A stretch of DNA of 64,000 nucleotides from JADCRZ01 sp037718865 (lineage in GTDB: Bacteria; Bacteroidota; Bacteroidia; Chitinophagales; Chitinophagaceae). A model generated the notes under the pieces. That model saw nothing but the letters and a program-made list of their open reading frames with translations. It did not search any database and was not told where the DNA came from. The translations under genes were made by a program, and so were the position numbers. Shown here one piece after another: positions 25,662-35,051 of this stretch. The DNA lies in contig JBBJMP010000002.1 in NCBI GenBank assembly GCA_037718865.1, forward strand, positions 186,001 to 250,000, in the 5' to 3' direction. Each line of letters opens with the position of its first letter. Positions within the stretch are counted from its first letter, which is position 1.

Positions 25662-27440
25662 ATGGCAATTACGCAGTTAATCAAGGAAGCAGTGGTGGAC
25701 AGCCTGGCAGTATTATACCAGCAAACGTTTGCAGAAAAAGACTTCCAGATCAATCAAACCAAACCTGAATTTGAGGGAGATTATACCGTCGTATTGTTTT
25801 CCCTCGTAAAGACGTTGAAAAAGTCACCTGATGCGCTGGGTAATGAATTGGGTCGCCATCTGACAACAGCGTATAATCACCTGTTTACCGGTTACAATAT
25901 CATCAAGGGGTTTCTTAACCTGCTGGTATCAGGCAACTACTGGCTCGATATTCTGCAAGACCAGTATACAAATCGCCATTTCGGTAAATCCATAAACAAA
26001 GGCCGGAAAATTATGGTGGAATATTCTTCGCCCAATGCCAACAAGCCTTTACATCTTGGACATTTACGCAATAACTTTTTGGGATGGAGCATTGCCGAAA
26101 TTTTGAAGGCGAATGGATACGACACCATCAAGACCTGTATTGTCAATGATCGTGGCATACACATATGCAAGAGTATGATAACCTGGAAAATGTTTGGCAA
26201 CAATGCAACACCAGCCAGTGAACATGAGAAGGGAGATCATTTTGTAGGCCGGTATTATGTAATGTTTAATGAAAAGCACAAACAAGAGGTGCAGGAACTG
26301 ATCAGTAAGGGAGTTAATCAGGAAGAGGCCGAAAAACAAGCCCCTATCATGAAAGCCACCCAGGAAATGCTGCTGATGTGGGAACGTGGAGACGAAAAAG
26401 TGAATGAGCTCTGGCGGATGATGAACAGTTGGGTATACAAAGGTTTTGAGGAAACTTACAAGCGTATAGGCAGTGATTTCGACAAGATATATTATGAAAG
26501 TGAGACTTATCTGCCAGGAAAAAGATTTGTAGAAGAAGGATTGGACAAAGGGATATTTATAAAGAAAGAGGACGGCAGTATCTGGATAGATCTTACTGAA
26601 GATGGATTGGATGAAAAACTGGTTTTAAGAAAAGACGGCACTTCGGTGTATATCACCCAGGATCTTGGTTTGGCAAAGCAGAAGTACGAAGATTTCAAAA
26701 CAGATCTGAGCCTGTACGTGATCGCTGATGAACAAAATTACCACATGAAAGTGCTTAAACTGATATGCCGTAAACTCGAAATGCCCTTTGCAGACGGTAT
26801 TGATCACTTAAGTTATGGCATGGTGGAATTGCCCGGTGGTAAAATGAAAAGCAGGGAGGGAACTGTAGTAGATGCCGATGACCTGGTTGATGAAATGCTT
26901 GCCACGGCAAGATTCCATACTGAGGCCCTGGGTAAGGTGAAAGATTTTAATGAGGAAGAGCTGAAAGAATTGTATGAAGTAATCGGTATGGGTGCGATGA
27001 AGTTTTACCTCCTGCGCGTCGACCCTAAGAAAAGGATGGTATTTAACCCCGAAGAATCTATTGACTTTCACGGGTTCACCGGGCCGTTTATCCAATATAC
27101 CCATGCCAGGATTAAATCGGTATTAAGAAAGGAAATGCCTAAAGCCGGTTTTAACATACAAAATGCCGGACTGTTACCGCTGGAAAAAGAACTCATCATT
27201 ACCCTCGAACAATACCCTTCTGTAATTGAACAGGCTGCTATTGAATTTAATCCTTCTGTTGTAGCTAATTACGGTTTTCAGCTGGCCAAAACTTTTAATT
27301 CATTTTATACCACCCATTCCATTGCTTCGGCGGAAAGCGAAGAAAAAAAACAGTTGCGCTTACAGATATCCGTTATGACGGCCAACGTCATACATTCTTC
27401 CATGCAATTACTTGGCATTAAGGTGCCGGAGAGAATGTGA
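25662..27440 (+). CDS. argS: Arginyl-tRNA synthetase
   Basis: A 592-residue class I aminoacyl-tRNA synthetase. The N-terminal ArgRS additional domain covers about residues 1-110. The HIGH-type motif appears in NANKPLHLGHLRNNFLGWSI, the KMSKS-equivalent in GGKMKSREGTVVDADDL, and the DALR anticodon-binding domain lies near the C-terminus (GPFIQYTHARIKSVLRK). The C-terminal motif ends GIKVPERM, as expected. Four bases after the stop a low-complexity repeat begins. Confidence 0.97.
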   Translation: MAITQLIKEAVVDSLAVLYQQTFAEKDFQINQTKPEFEGDYTVVLFSLVKTLKKSPDALGNELGRHLTTAYNHLFTGYNIIKGFLNLLVSGNYWLDILQDQYTNRHFGKSINKGRKIMVEYSSPNANKPLHLGHLRNNFLGWSIAEILKANGYDTIKTCIVNDRGIHICKSMITWKMFGNNATPASEHEKGDHFVGRYYVMFNEKHKQEVQELISKGVNQEEAEKQAPIMKATQEMLLMWERGDEKVNELWRMMNSWVYKGFEETYKRIGSDFDKIYYESETYLPGKRFVEEGLDKGIFIKKEDGSIWIDLTEDGLDEKLVLRKDGTSVYITQDLGLAKQKYEDFKTDLSLYVIADEQNYHMKVLKLICRKLEMPFADGIDHLSYGMVELPGGKMKSREGTVVDADDLVDEMLATARFHTEALGKVKDFNEEELKELYEVIGMGAMKFYLLRVDPKKRMVFNPEESIDFHGFTGPFIQYTHARIKSVLRKEMPKAGFNIQNAGLLPLEKELIITLEQYPSVIEQAAIEFNPSVVANYGFQLAKTFNSFYTTHSIASAESEEKKQLRLQISVMTANVIHSSMQLLGIKVPERM

Positions 27441-27445
27441 TTAAA

Positions 27446-27530
27446 GTGCGAATTTGCAAATGTGCGGATGTGCGAATGAAAGATGTGGGGATATGTGAGG
27501 ATCTTTGACTCCTGACTCCCGACTTCCCTC
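27446..27530. repeat. Two low-complexity repeat families in one convergent gap
   Basis: GTGCGAATTTGCAAATGTGC with further GTGCGAATG copies fills 27446-27478. ACTCCTGACTCCCGACTTCC lies at about 27508-27527. Both word families recur elsewhere in this window. They fill almost the whole gap between argS and the convergent TPR gene. Confidence 0.65.
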
Positions 27531-27533
27531 ACA

Positions 27534-28556
27534 TTAAAGCATCATTTTCTTTTGCCTCATATTTGCCAGCGAAGGGTCCATAGAAATGGCTTTATCGCAA
27601 AGCTGCATGCCCTTGGCTTTGTCACCCATTTTCTGGTATGCCAGGCCGATCATATATAAAGCTTTGGCATTTTGTTTATCATAAAGCAGGATCTTATCCC
27701 ACTGGTCGATCGCTTCCTGAAATTTGCCCGTACGGTATAGTATTTCTGCAATGTTATAAAGCAATACAAGATCTGAGGGCTTTTTTTCCAGCACTTTCTT
27801 CAACAGTTCAACTCCCCTGGCAGCTTCACCGGAAGCAATGTATGCATCTCCCAGGTTTTCATAATAATCATTGTCAGTTTTATAACCCCTTTCAGCAGCC
27901 AGCAGATAATATTTAATCGCCATTTTGTCGTTTGGAATGGCGCCGAAGGCCAGTCCACATTCGTAAGTCCAGCGTGGTTTGGTAGTATCCAGACTAACCG
28001 CTTTTTCCATGTATGAAGCTGCCGCTTTATAATTGCTCATGTCTACATAGCTTCTGCCTATCAGGTAAGGAATTTCTGCATTAGCCGGTTCATCTTTGGC
28101 CGCTGCTTCGAGGTAAGTATTTGCTTCAGCGTAATTTTCCACTTCGTAGTTACTTTTTCCTATAATATAATTACTATTCTTGCCCAGCTTCAATTGCTGC
28201 ATTTTTTTGGCATAAACGATGGCTTCATTCCACTTACGGTTCCTGAAATATATATTGGCCAGATTCTCAAAGGCAATGGGATCATCTTTTTTTAATGTAA
28301 GCAATTTTTGAAAAGCAGGGATGGCAACGTCATTTCTATTTACCTGAATTGCAGCAAGTCCCAATTCTTTTTGAGCTTCGGCCAGATCTTGCCTAAAGTT
28401 GACTGATTTCTGAAAATGGTTCAGGGCGGGCAAAAAGCGACGGTTATTTTTTTCTTCAAGTCCTTTTTTAAAGTAAAAATCCGCGCTGTCTGCGGCCTGA
28501 GAAAAGGCGATTGTATTAACGGCAAGGAAAAGGAATGCTGTGGTCGGTGTTTTCAT
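27534..28556 (-). CDS. Secreted TPR-repeat protein
   Basis: About 340 residues with a signal peptide (MKTPTTAFLFLAVNTIAFSQ) and then tetratricopeptide repeats along nearly the full length. Repeat units read RRFLPALNHFQKSVNFRQDL, YAEANTYLEAAAKDEPANAE, YKAAASYMEKAVSLDTTKPR and TGKFQEAIDQWDKILLYDKQ. No lipobox or catalytic domain is seen, so it is probably periplasmic. ATG at 28556 is chosen so the protein starts at the signal peptide; 28577 is the upstream limit. Confidence 0.8.
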   Translation of the reverse strand: MKTPTTAFLFLAVNTIAFSQAADSADFYFKKGLEEKNNRRFLPALNHFQKSVNFRQDLAEAQKELGLAAIQVNRNDVAIPAFQKLLTLKKDDPIAFENLANIYFRNRKWNEAIVYAKKMQQLKLGKNSNYIIGKSNYEVENYAEANTYLEAAAKDEPANAEIPYLIGRSYVDMSNYKAAASYMEKAVSLDTTKPRWTYECGLAFGAIPNDKMAIKYYLLAAERGYKTDNDYYENLGDAYIASGEAARGVELLKKVLEKKPSDLVLLYNIAEILYRTGKFQEAIDQWDKILLYDKQNAKALYMIGLAYQKMGDKAKGMQLCDKAISMDPSLANMRQKKMML

Positions 28557-28612
28557 TGTCATACACTTATGTTTCACTGGAATAATCTATGCTAACGGCG
28601 GAAGATGTACAT

Positions 28613-30016
28613 TTATTTCAAGCCAATTTCATTCTTTTCAGGCAGAACGGGAAGATCAGCGCTATTTCCCTCTTTGTCGCTTACAATAAAGTTCATTAAA
28701 CCTGCAATGATCATGGACACACCGCCAACGACCAGTGCATAAATACTATGATTACCGAAAACATTGTTTACAATAAAGCCCAGGATGGAAGCAGCTACGA
28801 TCTGGGGAATGACAATGAAAAAATTAAACACGCCCATGTAAAAGCCCATTTTGCCAGGAGGAAGGGCGCCGGCCAGTATGGAATAAGGCAATGTTAAGGT
28901 TGATGACCAGGCCAGTCCGATACCTATCATAGGTATTAACAGCAGAACAGGATTTTGTAGGTAAAACATGCTGATCAATCCTATGCCCCCGATGATCAGG
29001 CAAAGCATGTGCGTATATTTCTTACCTGTCCGGGCTGCAAGTAAGGGCAACAGAAATGCGGTTATAGCTGAAACAAGGTTATATACCATGAACATTATAC
29101 CAACCCAGTCGCCTGCATCCTGATAGGCTTTGGAACCGGTATCCGTGGTGTGATAAGCATTTTCGGCAATAGCAGCGGTTGTATATATCCACATGGAAAA
29201 AAATGCAAGCCAGGTAAAAAACTGCACTATAGCCAGTTGAAGCATGGTTTTGGGCATGGTCGCTATTCCATGAAAGATTTCCGCCAGGCCCTTGAACACG
29301 CCGCTGGTTTGATGCTTTTCACGCTGCCACTTTTCCATATTTTCAGGCGGATATTCTTTTGTTGTGAAAACCGTCCACATAACCGCAATTATGTACACAA
29401 GAGCCCCCAGGTAAAATGCATATTTAACCGATTCGGGGATAATGCCAGGTGCTGCCGTGTTACTGATTTGAAGTACATTGGTAAACAGGTAGGGAAGTGA
29501 TGAAGCTATGACTGCACCGACACCGATAAAAAAAGTTTGCATGGCAAAACCGGTTGTCCTTTGTGATGGAGGAAGTTTATCACCAACAAATGCCCGGAAG
29601 GGTTCCATGGAAATATTTATGGAAGCGTCAAGTACCCATAAAAGTAGGGCGGCCATCCACAGGGCAGTGGAATTAGGCATTAGAAATAATGCAATGGATG
29701 CCAGGATAGCGCCTACAAAGAAAAACGGTCTTCTCCGTCCCCAGTAAGGATGCCAGGTTCTGTCGCTTAAATAACCAATGATGGGTTGTACCAGAAACCC
29801 GGTTATAGGGGCGGCAATCCATAAAATGGGAATGTTGTCGATCTCAGCCCCCAGCGTTTGAAAGATGCGGCTGACATTTGCATTCTGCAAAGCAAATCCA
29901 AACTGTATTCCAAGAAATCCTACACTCATGTTCCATATTTGCCAGAATGACAAACGGTGCTTTGGAATGCCCGTTTCCTGTTCAATAATAACGCCCGGAG
30001 TGGCCATAGCAATCAT
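28613..30016 (-). CDS. MFS transporter, SLC45/sucrose-maltose type
   Basis: A 467-residue permease with twelve predicted hydrophobic helices. SLC45/GPH-like features include SFWQIWNMSVGFLGIQFGFA in helix 1 and the loop GYLSDRTWHPYWGRRRPFFF between helices 2 and 3, a variant of the MFS signature. Relatives carry maltose or sucrose with protons. The neighbouring glgC and glgA genes make an alpha-glucan or maltose link reasonable but unproven. Confidence 0.82.
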   Translation of the reverse strand: MIAMATPGVIIEQETGIPKHRLSFWQIWNMSVGFLGIQFGFALQNANVSRIFQTLGAEIDNIPILWIAAPITGFLVQPIIGYLSDRTWHPYWGRRRPFFFVGAILASIALFLMPNSTALWMAALLLWVLDASINISMEPFRAFVGDKLPPSQRTTGFAMQTFFIGVGAVIASSLPYLFTNVLQISNTAAPGIIPESVKYAFYLGALVYIIAVMWTVFTTKEYPPENMEKWQREKHQTSGVFKGLAEIFHGIATMPKTMLQLAIVQFFTWLAFFSMWIYTTAAIAENAYHTTDTGSKAYQDAGDWVGIMFMVYNLVSAITAFLLPLLAARTGKKYTHMLCLIIGGIGLISMFYLQNPVLLLIPMIGIGLAWSSTLTLPYSILAGALPPGKMGFYMGVFNFFIVIPQIVAASILGFIVNNVFGNHSIYALVVGGVSMIIAGLMNFIVSDKEGNSADLPVLPEKNEIGLK

Positions 30017-30026
30017 TTAATAAAAA

Positions 30027-30053
30027 AACCTATAAGGTGTTAGCTTATAGGTT
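30027..30053 (-). terminator. Rho-independent terminator after glgC
   Basis: On the minus strand AACCTATAAG, a 7-base loop, CTTATAGGTT and then TTTTT. The 10-bp stem is perfect. It separates glgC from the MFS gene even though they are only 52 bp apart. Confidence 0.85.
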
Positions 30054-30068
30054 GCGTAAAGTAAGATA

Positions 30069-31346
30069 TTATTGAATCACAAAGCCATTGGACAGTATGG
30101 CACCTTTTTTTATAACCACTATCCCGTCTTTCACCGTGTACAGAGGGAAATCGCCCGCTTCAAGATGACTTCCTCCAATGATGCGCACATCATCACCTAT
30201 CCGGCAATTCTTATCTACGATGGTGTTTTTAATATAGCAGCGATGTCCTATCCCGAGGTTAGGCGTGCCTTTTTCAAGAGCACTGGTTATTTCTGCTATG
30301 GTCTCAAAATAGTCATTACCCATTACATAACTGCTAACGATGGTTGTTCCGTAACCGATCCTCGAACGAATGCCGACTACGCTGTTCTCAATGCGGGATG
30401 CATTGATGATACAGCCTTCGGCAATGATGGTTTTCTCTAAAGTTGTACCGCTGATTTTTGCGGGGGGCAACATGCGCGCCCGGGTGTAAATCGATTTGCT
30501 GTTATCAAACAGGTTGAAGTCTGGAACGTTCTCCGTTAATCCAAGGTTCGCTTCAAAAAAAGAATGAATGTTTCCAATGTCTGTCCAATATCCATCGTAT
30601 TGATAGCTTACCACTTTATATTTGTCAATGGACTGAGGTATGATCTCTTTGCCAAAATCAGTAGCATCTTTTTTTTCCTTCTCCAGAAGGTCAAAAAGGA
30701 GACTGCGGTTAAAAATATAGATGCCCATTGAGGCAAGATATATCTTTCCTTTACTTTCCATTTCGTTACCGGTGTCGCTTACCCAGTCAGCTAGTAGTTC
30801 CGCCTTTGGCTTTTCAATGAAAGATGTTATATAACCCAGTTCGTCTTTTTTCATAATGCCGAAATCCGGAGCGTCCCTGGCATTTACAGGAATAGTAGCT
30901 ACGGTAATATCCCCACCCAGGTTTTTATGATTATCCAGCATAGCCTGCAAGTCCATCTGGTATAGCTGATCGCCTGAGAGGATCAACACATACTCGCTAT
31001 CAAACGGACCGATATGACGTAAACTCTGACGCACCGCATCTGCAGTACCCTGATACCAGGTAGGATTATCCGGCGTTTGTTCGGCCGCCAATATGTCTAC
31101 GAAGGCGGAACTAAAAGCACTAAAATGGTATGTATTTTTGATATGCCTGTTTAGCGAAGCAGAGTTAAATTGCGTAAGCACAAACATCCTGTTGATGCCT
31201 GAATTTATACAATTGGATATCGGTATATCGACCAGCCGGTATTTCCCTGCTATTGGCACAGCCGGTTTACTACGACTAGCAGTAAGCGGAAACAATCTTG
31301 TTCCGGCACCACCACCTAAAATTACAGCAACCGTTGTCTTTGACAT
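30069..31346 (-). CDS. glgC: Glucose-1-phosphate adenylyltransferase
   Basis: About 425 residues; makes ADP-glucose for glycogen synthesis. The nucleotidyltransferase domain begins TVAVILGGGAGTRLFPLTAS, with the nucleotide site LSGDQLYQMD, the sugar-phosphate site FIEKPKAELLADWV, and a left-handed beta-helix C-terminal domain (about 300-425). ATG at 31346 is chosen; the frame extends to 31355. It lies next to glgA, so the two glycogen steps are encoded together. Confidence 0.93.
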   Translation of the reverse strand: MSKTTVAVILGGGAGTRLFPLTASRSKPAVPIAGKYRLVDIPISNCINSGINRMFVLTQFNSASLNRHIKNTYHFSAFSSAFVDILAAEQTPDNPTWYQGTADAVRQSLRHIGPFDSEYVLILSGDQLYQMDLQAMLDNHKNLGGDITVATIPVNARDAPDFGIMKKDELGYITSFIEKPKAELLADWVSDTGNEMESKGKIYLASMGIYIFNRSLLFDLLEKEKKDATDFGKEIIPQSIDKYKVVSYQYDGYWTDIGNIHSFFEANLGLTENVPDFNLFDNSKSIYTRARMLPPAKISGTTLEKTIIAEGCIINASRIENSVVGIRSRIGYGTTIVSSYVMGNDYFETIAEITSALEKGTPNLGIGHRCYIKNTIVDKNCRIGDDVRIIGGSHLEAGDFPLYTVKDGIVVIKKGAILSNGFVIQ

Positions 31347-31507
31347 AGTATACAATTTTTAAATGAAGTAAAATAGTTCCGGAAACGCAACCTAAAAAGC
31401 AAATTCTATTTGTTATGGTAAATATATAGTTTCCTGGGAATAGTCTGCCGGTTACTAATAATGAGGTCAGGCATCAACAGCAATCAACTGATCCGAAAAA
31501 TCTGCTA

Positions 31508-33175
31508 TTATATTTCCTGTTCTTCACGCTCTTCGCCGGCTACGGCAGATGCACCCTGAAGTGCAGTTGTATCAGCATCGTTCACAGATAGATCTTCCAA
31601 ATATTGATTTGACAACGAGGCGCTTTCCATTCCTGTATCATCTGTATGTTGCGGTTCGGGAGTTTGTTCTGCCGGTTTATGTGTAACAGATGGCTGGTTC
31701 CGACCGTTTTCCGGCGACTCCAGGCCAATTGAAATACTGTCATTGACTAATTTGTCTTTTAACACAATGCTTTCGTAAACGTCTATATATTGTTGTGCAC
31801 TTCTATCCCAGCTGTTATCCAGTTCCATGATCTGTTTTCTGACCGCTTTCATTCTTTCTTTGTCATTGTATAATTGTACGGCCCTGTAAACAGCATGAGT
31901 AATATCTCCAACTGAAGCATGGGTAAAACAAACGCCGTATCCGTCCGGGTCTCCGTAATCGATTACCGTATCCCTCAGTCCTCCTGTCCTTCTCACGATA
32001 GGCACGGTGCCATAACGCATCGCATACATCTGGTTTAACCCGCAAGGCTCAACCCTGCTGGGCATCAACAAAAAATCTGCCCCGGCATACATGAGGTGAC
32101 TGAGCTTTTCGTTGTAACCGATCTGGGCATTGTAAAAACCACTCAGACTTCCCCGCATCCCTTCCAGTTGTTGCTCCACCCAGAAATCGCCGCTGCCCAA
32201 CACCAGGAAATTCATGCTGCCATTCATATAATAAATAGAGTCGCCGATGGCCTGGGGCAACAGGTCAGCTGCTTTTTCGCCAACCAGTCGGCCAATAAAA
32301 ATGATCAAGGGTTTTTCAATATCCAGGTGAAAAGTATCGCACAGAATTTTCTTGTTTGCCCTTTTACCGTTTTCCACGTCGGCAATAGAAAAGTGATGAT
32401 CAAGATATGTATCGTTTTCCGGATCCCACACACGGGTATCTATACCATTTAGTATACCTACACATTTACCTCTTTCATATTCGAACAGTTCTTCCAAACC
32501 ATTACTCATATAACGTAACTCTTCCAGGTAGCTCCAGCTTACGGTTGTTACTTTGGATGATGATTTAATACCGCTTGCCAAAGGGTTGATGTTATCTTTC
32601 CAATCAAGCAGGCCCCATTTCCATCCGTCCCATTGAGGAATATACTGCGTTTTATCCCAACCCATCCATCCCTGGTATTGTGCATTATGAATAGTGATGA
32701 CTGTTGCAATGCCGTCGAGGTGCTTATAATTGTAGCAATGTTTCAGCATGAAAGGAATCAACGCAGTATGATGATCGTGAACATGAACCACATCGGGCTG
32801 ATGTTTCCAGGATGAAAGCCAGTCCAGCACAGCGATCTGAAATGAAGTAAACCGTTCCGTATCGTCACCGTATGAATATATTTTTTCCCGGTCTAACAAC
32901 CCGTTTATATCCACGAGGTACAGGTCGAAACCCAGCTTGTTTGTCTTCTCTTTTATAATCGTGTATTCGAACCACCACACACCCAGTGAAGCTCCTCCTT
33001 TATGTGTTACCTCCCATTCGTTTTCATACAAAAACTTTGTACGATACATGGGCATTACCACTTTGGTAATATGGCCTAATTGCATTTGATATTGTGGCAA
33101 GGCTCCGACTACATCACCTAAACCGCCGGCCTTAGCTACCGGATAACATTCTGCAGATACATGTAAGATTTCCAT
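31508..33175 (-). CDS. glgA: Glycogen synthase (GT5) with long acidic C-terminal tail
   Basis: A 555-residue glucosyltransferase adding ADP-glucose to glycogen. The GT5 N-terminus reads EILHVSAECYPVAKAGGLGD, carrying the KxGGL substrate loop. The C-terminal Rossmann domain has IIFIGRLVGEKAADLL and the catalytic-site SRVEPCGLNQMYAMRYGT. The fold ends near residue 470. About 85 further residues (NDSISIGLESPENG to the final EREEQEI) are rich in Glu, Gln, Ser, Thr and Asn and look disordered, longer than typical GlgA. Confidence 0.9.
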   Translation of the reverse strand: MEILHVSAECYPVAKAGGLGDVVGALPQYQMQLGHITKVVMPMYRTKFLYENEWEVTHKGGASLGVWWFEYTIIKEKTNKLGFDLYLVDINGLLDREKIYSYGDDTERFTSFQIAVLDWLSSWKHQPDVVHVHDHHTALIPFMLKHCYNYKHLDGIATVITIHNAQYQGWMGWDKTQYIPQWDGWKWGLLDWKDNINPLASGIKSSSKVTTVSWSYLEELRYMSNGLEELFEYERGKCVGILNGIDTRVWDPENDTYLDHHFSIADVENGKRANKKILCDTFHLDIEKPLIIFIGRLVGEKAADLLPQAIGDSIYYMNGSMNFLVLGSGDFWVEQQLEGMRGSLSGFYNAQIGYNEKLSHLMYAGADFLLMPSRVEPCGLNQMYAMRYGTVPIVRRTGGLRDTVIDYGDPDGYGVCFTHASVGDITHAVYRAVQLYNDKERMKAVRKQIMELDNSWDRSAQQYIDVYESIVLKDKLVNDSISIGLESPENGRNQPSVTHKPAEQTPEPQHTDDTGMESASLSNQYLEDLSVNDADTTALQGASAVAGEEREEQEI

Positions 33176-33313
33176 TTATGCAGGAAGTTGGTTTTAAAAG
33201 AATTGTACCAACAATTTAGGAAGGATTTCGATTAGTTGTTGCAGTAATATAAAATATTTTTCGCTTCAAAAAATTTGGGTACTTTCAGTATTCTTTAAAT
33301 CTAATTGCTGCTT

Positions 33314-34921
33314 ATGAATCAAGCAAAACAACCAACTAATACCGGAGCTTTAACTACGTTAGTCATGGTGTTCTTTTTTTGGGGATTTATAGCTGCTTCT
33401 AATAGTATTTTCATCCCGTTTTCTAAAACCCATTTTGCGCTCACCCAGTTTCAGTCTCAGTTGATCGGTTCTGCTTTTTATGGTGCTTACTTTATCGGTT
33501 CACTTATATTATTTATCTCATCGAACATATTGGGATATGATATTTTAAACAAGATAGGATACAAGAAGGGCATTATATACGGCCTATGGATCTCTGTTGT
33601 AGGTGCTTTACTTATTATTCCTTCCGCGAATGCCAATTCATTTCCAGCCATTCTTATTTCTTTCTTCGTCGTTGCACTGGGCTTCTCCCTGCAACAAACC
33701 GCAGCGCAACCATTTGCTATTTCATTAGGTGATCCTTCCACCGGTTCTCACCGCTTAAATCTGGGAGGCGGTGTTAATTCTTTTGGCACCACACTTGGGC
33801 CGATCATCATCAGTTTTTTTCTGTTTGGTTCCGTAGGCGGCAGCCAGAAGGTGGTCACCGTAACAAATATAAATATGCTGTACCTGATTGTGGCAGGTGT
33901 GTTTGCAGCCGTAGCTCTTTTCTTCAGCTTTTCCAAACTTCCGGAGGGAAAGAACCTCGAAAAATTTGAACGGGCCAATAAGGCTGCAGGAGCCTTGTTA
34001 ACCATGACGGGAATTATTGTAGCCCTGATCATCATTGGACAGTTAACCGATGTTCCAAAGCTTCCATTACTCCTGGTACTTGTAGTTGCAGTGATTGCAA
34101 TCCTCTTCTATTCAAACCATGTTTCAATAAAAGAAAATGAAGGATGGGGCGCCATGAAGTACCAGCAGCTGATATATGGCATGCTGGGCATTTTCGTGTA
34201 TGTGGGCGTAGAAGTAACGATCGATAATAATTTTGGTGCACTCCTTAAAACTCCAGGTTATTTTACTGAAGCGGGCCTTGATGAAAGTCAGATATCAAAA
34301 TACGTTTCACTGTACTGGGGCAGTTTGATGATCGGTCGCTGGACTGGTGCCATCGGAGTTTTTAACCTTTCAGCGTCTTCCCGGAAGATAGCCATGATCG
34401 TTGTACCGTTTATTGCTTTTGCGATAGTATTGCTGGCTAACTGGATAAATGGAAATGATGTCAGCGATCTGTTCGCTTACGTCATTTGCATCATTGTTGC
34501 CATTGCCGCATTCTTTTACGGACAGGAAAAACCCGTCAAAACATTACTTACAGTTTCTGTTTTAGCAGCCCTCTTTATGCTGGTTGGCGTTTTTACAAAA
34601 GGCCTTGTCTCTGTTTATGCTTTCATGGCTGGTGGGTTGTTCTGCTCGGTTATGTGGCCGTGCATCTTTTCTCTAAGTGTTGGCGGGTTAGGCAAATACA
34701 CAAGCCAGGGAGCGGCATTTCTGATTATGATGATTTTGGGTGGCGCAGTTGTTCCTCCCCTTCAGGGAGCGTTAGGCGACAACGCTGCAATAGGCATGCA
34801 TAACTCTTACTTACTGGCAGCAGCAGGCTTTGCATTTTTAGCCTGGCTGGCACTGAAACTACAAAGTGTCTTAAAAGCGCAAGGGCTTGATTTTGATAAA
34901 CAGATAGAGGGCGGACACTGA
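33314..34921 (+). CDS. Sugar MFS transporter, FucP/glucose-galactose type
   Basis: About 535 residues; a major facilitator with roughly twelve to fourteen hydrophobic helices, resembling the FucP/GluP family of sugar/proton symporters. Typical stretches are TTLVMVFFFWGFIAASNSIF in helix 1, HFALTQFQSQLIGSAFYGAY in helix 2, and the GLFCSVMWPCIFSLSVGGLG region of helix 10. An expanded middle segment after LPEGKNLEKFE is longer than in E. coli FucP. It is paired with a downstream ROK kinase, suggesting import then phosphorylation. ATG at 33314 is chosen over TTG at 33305. Confidence 0.85.
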   Translation: MNQAKQPTNTGALTTLVMVFFFWGFIAASNSIFIPFSKTHFALTQFQSQLIGSAFYGAYFIGSLILFISSNILGYDILNKIGYKKGIIYGLWISVVGALLIIPSANANSFPAILISFFVVALGFSLQQTAAQPFAISLGDPSTGSHRLNLGGGVNSFGTTLGPIIISFFLFGSVGGSQKVVTVTNINMLYLIVAGVFAAVALFFSFSKLPEGKNLEKFERANKAAGALLTMTGIIVALIIIGQLTDVPKLPLLLVLVVAVIAILFYSNHVSIKENEGWGAMKYQQLIYGMLGIFVYVGVEVTIDNNFGALLKTPGYFTEAGLDESQISKYVSLYWGSLMIGRWTGAIGVFNLSASSRKIAMIVVPFIAFAIVLLANWINGNDVSDLFAYVICIIVAIAAFFYGQEKPVKTLLTVSVLAALFMLVGVFTKGLVSVYAFMAGGLFCSVMWPCIFSLSVGGLGKYTSQGAAFLIMMILGGAVVPPLQGALGDNAAIGMHNSYLLAAAGFAFLAWLALKLQSVLKAQGLDFDKQIEGGH

Positions 34922-35051
34922 TTTAATGTGCAAGTTTGCAAATGTGGGAATTTACAGTAGTAAGAATGCTGATATCTAATGAGTAAACGCTGTTATTTTA
35001 TAGATCTTCACATTTGCACATCTGCACATTTGCACATTTAACTAACCATTT
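34922..35051. repeat. Gap with two low-complexity repeat copies
   Basis: GTGCAAGTTTGCAAATGTGG lies at 34928-34947, and CTTCACATTTGCACATCTGC followed by ACATTTGCACAT lies at 35007-35038. These are inverted relative to each other, so the gap can fold. No gene or terminator T run is seen. Confidence 0.6.
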
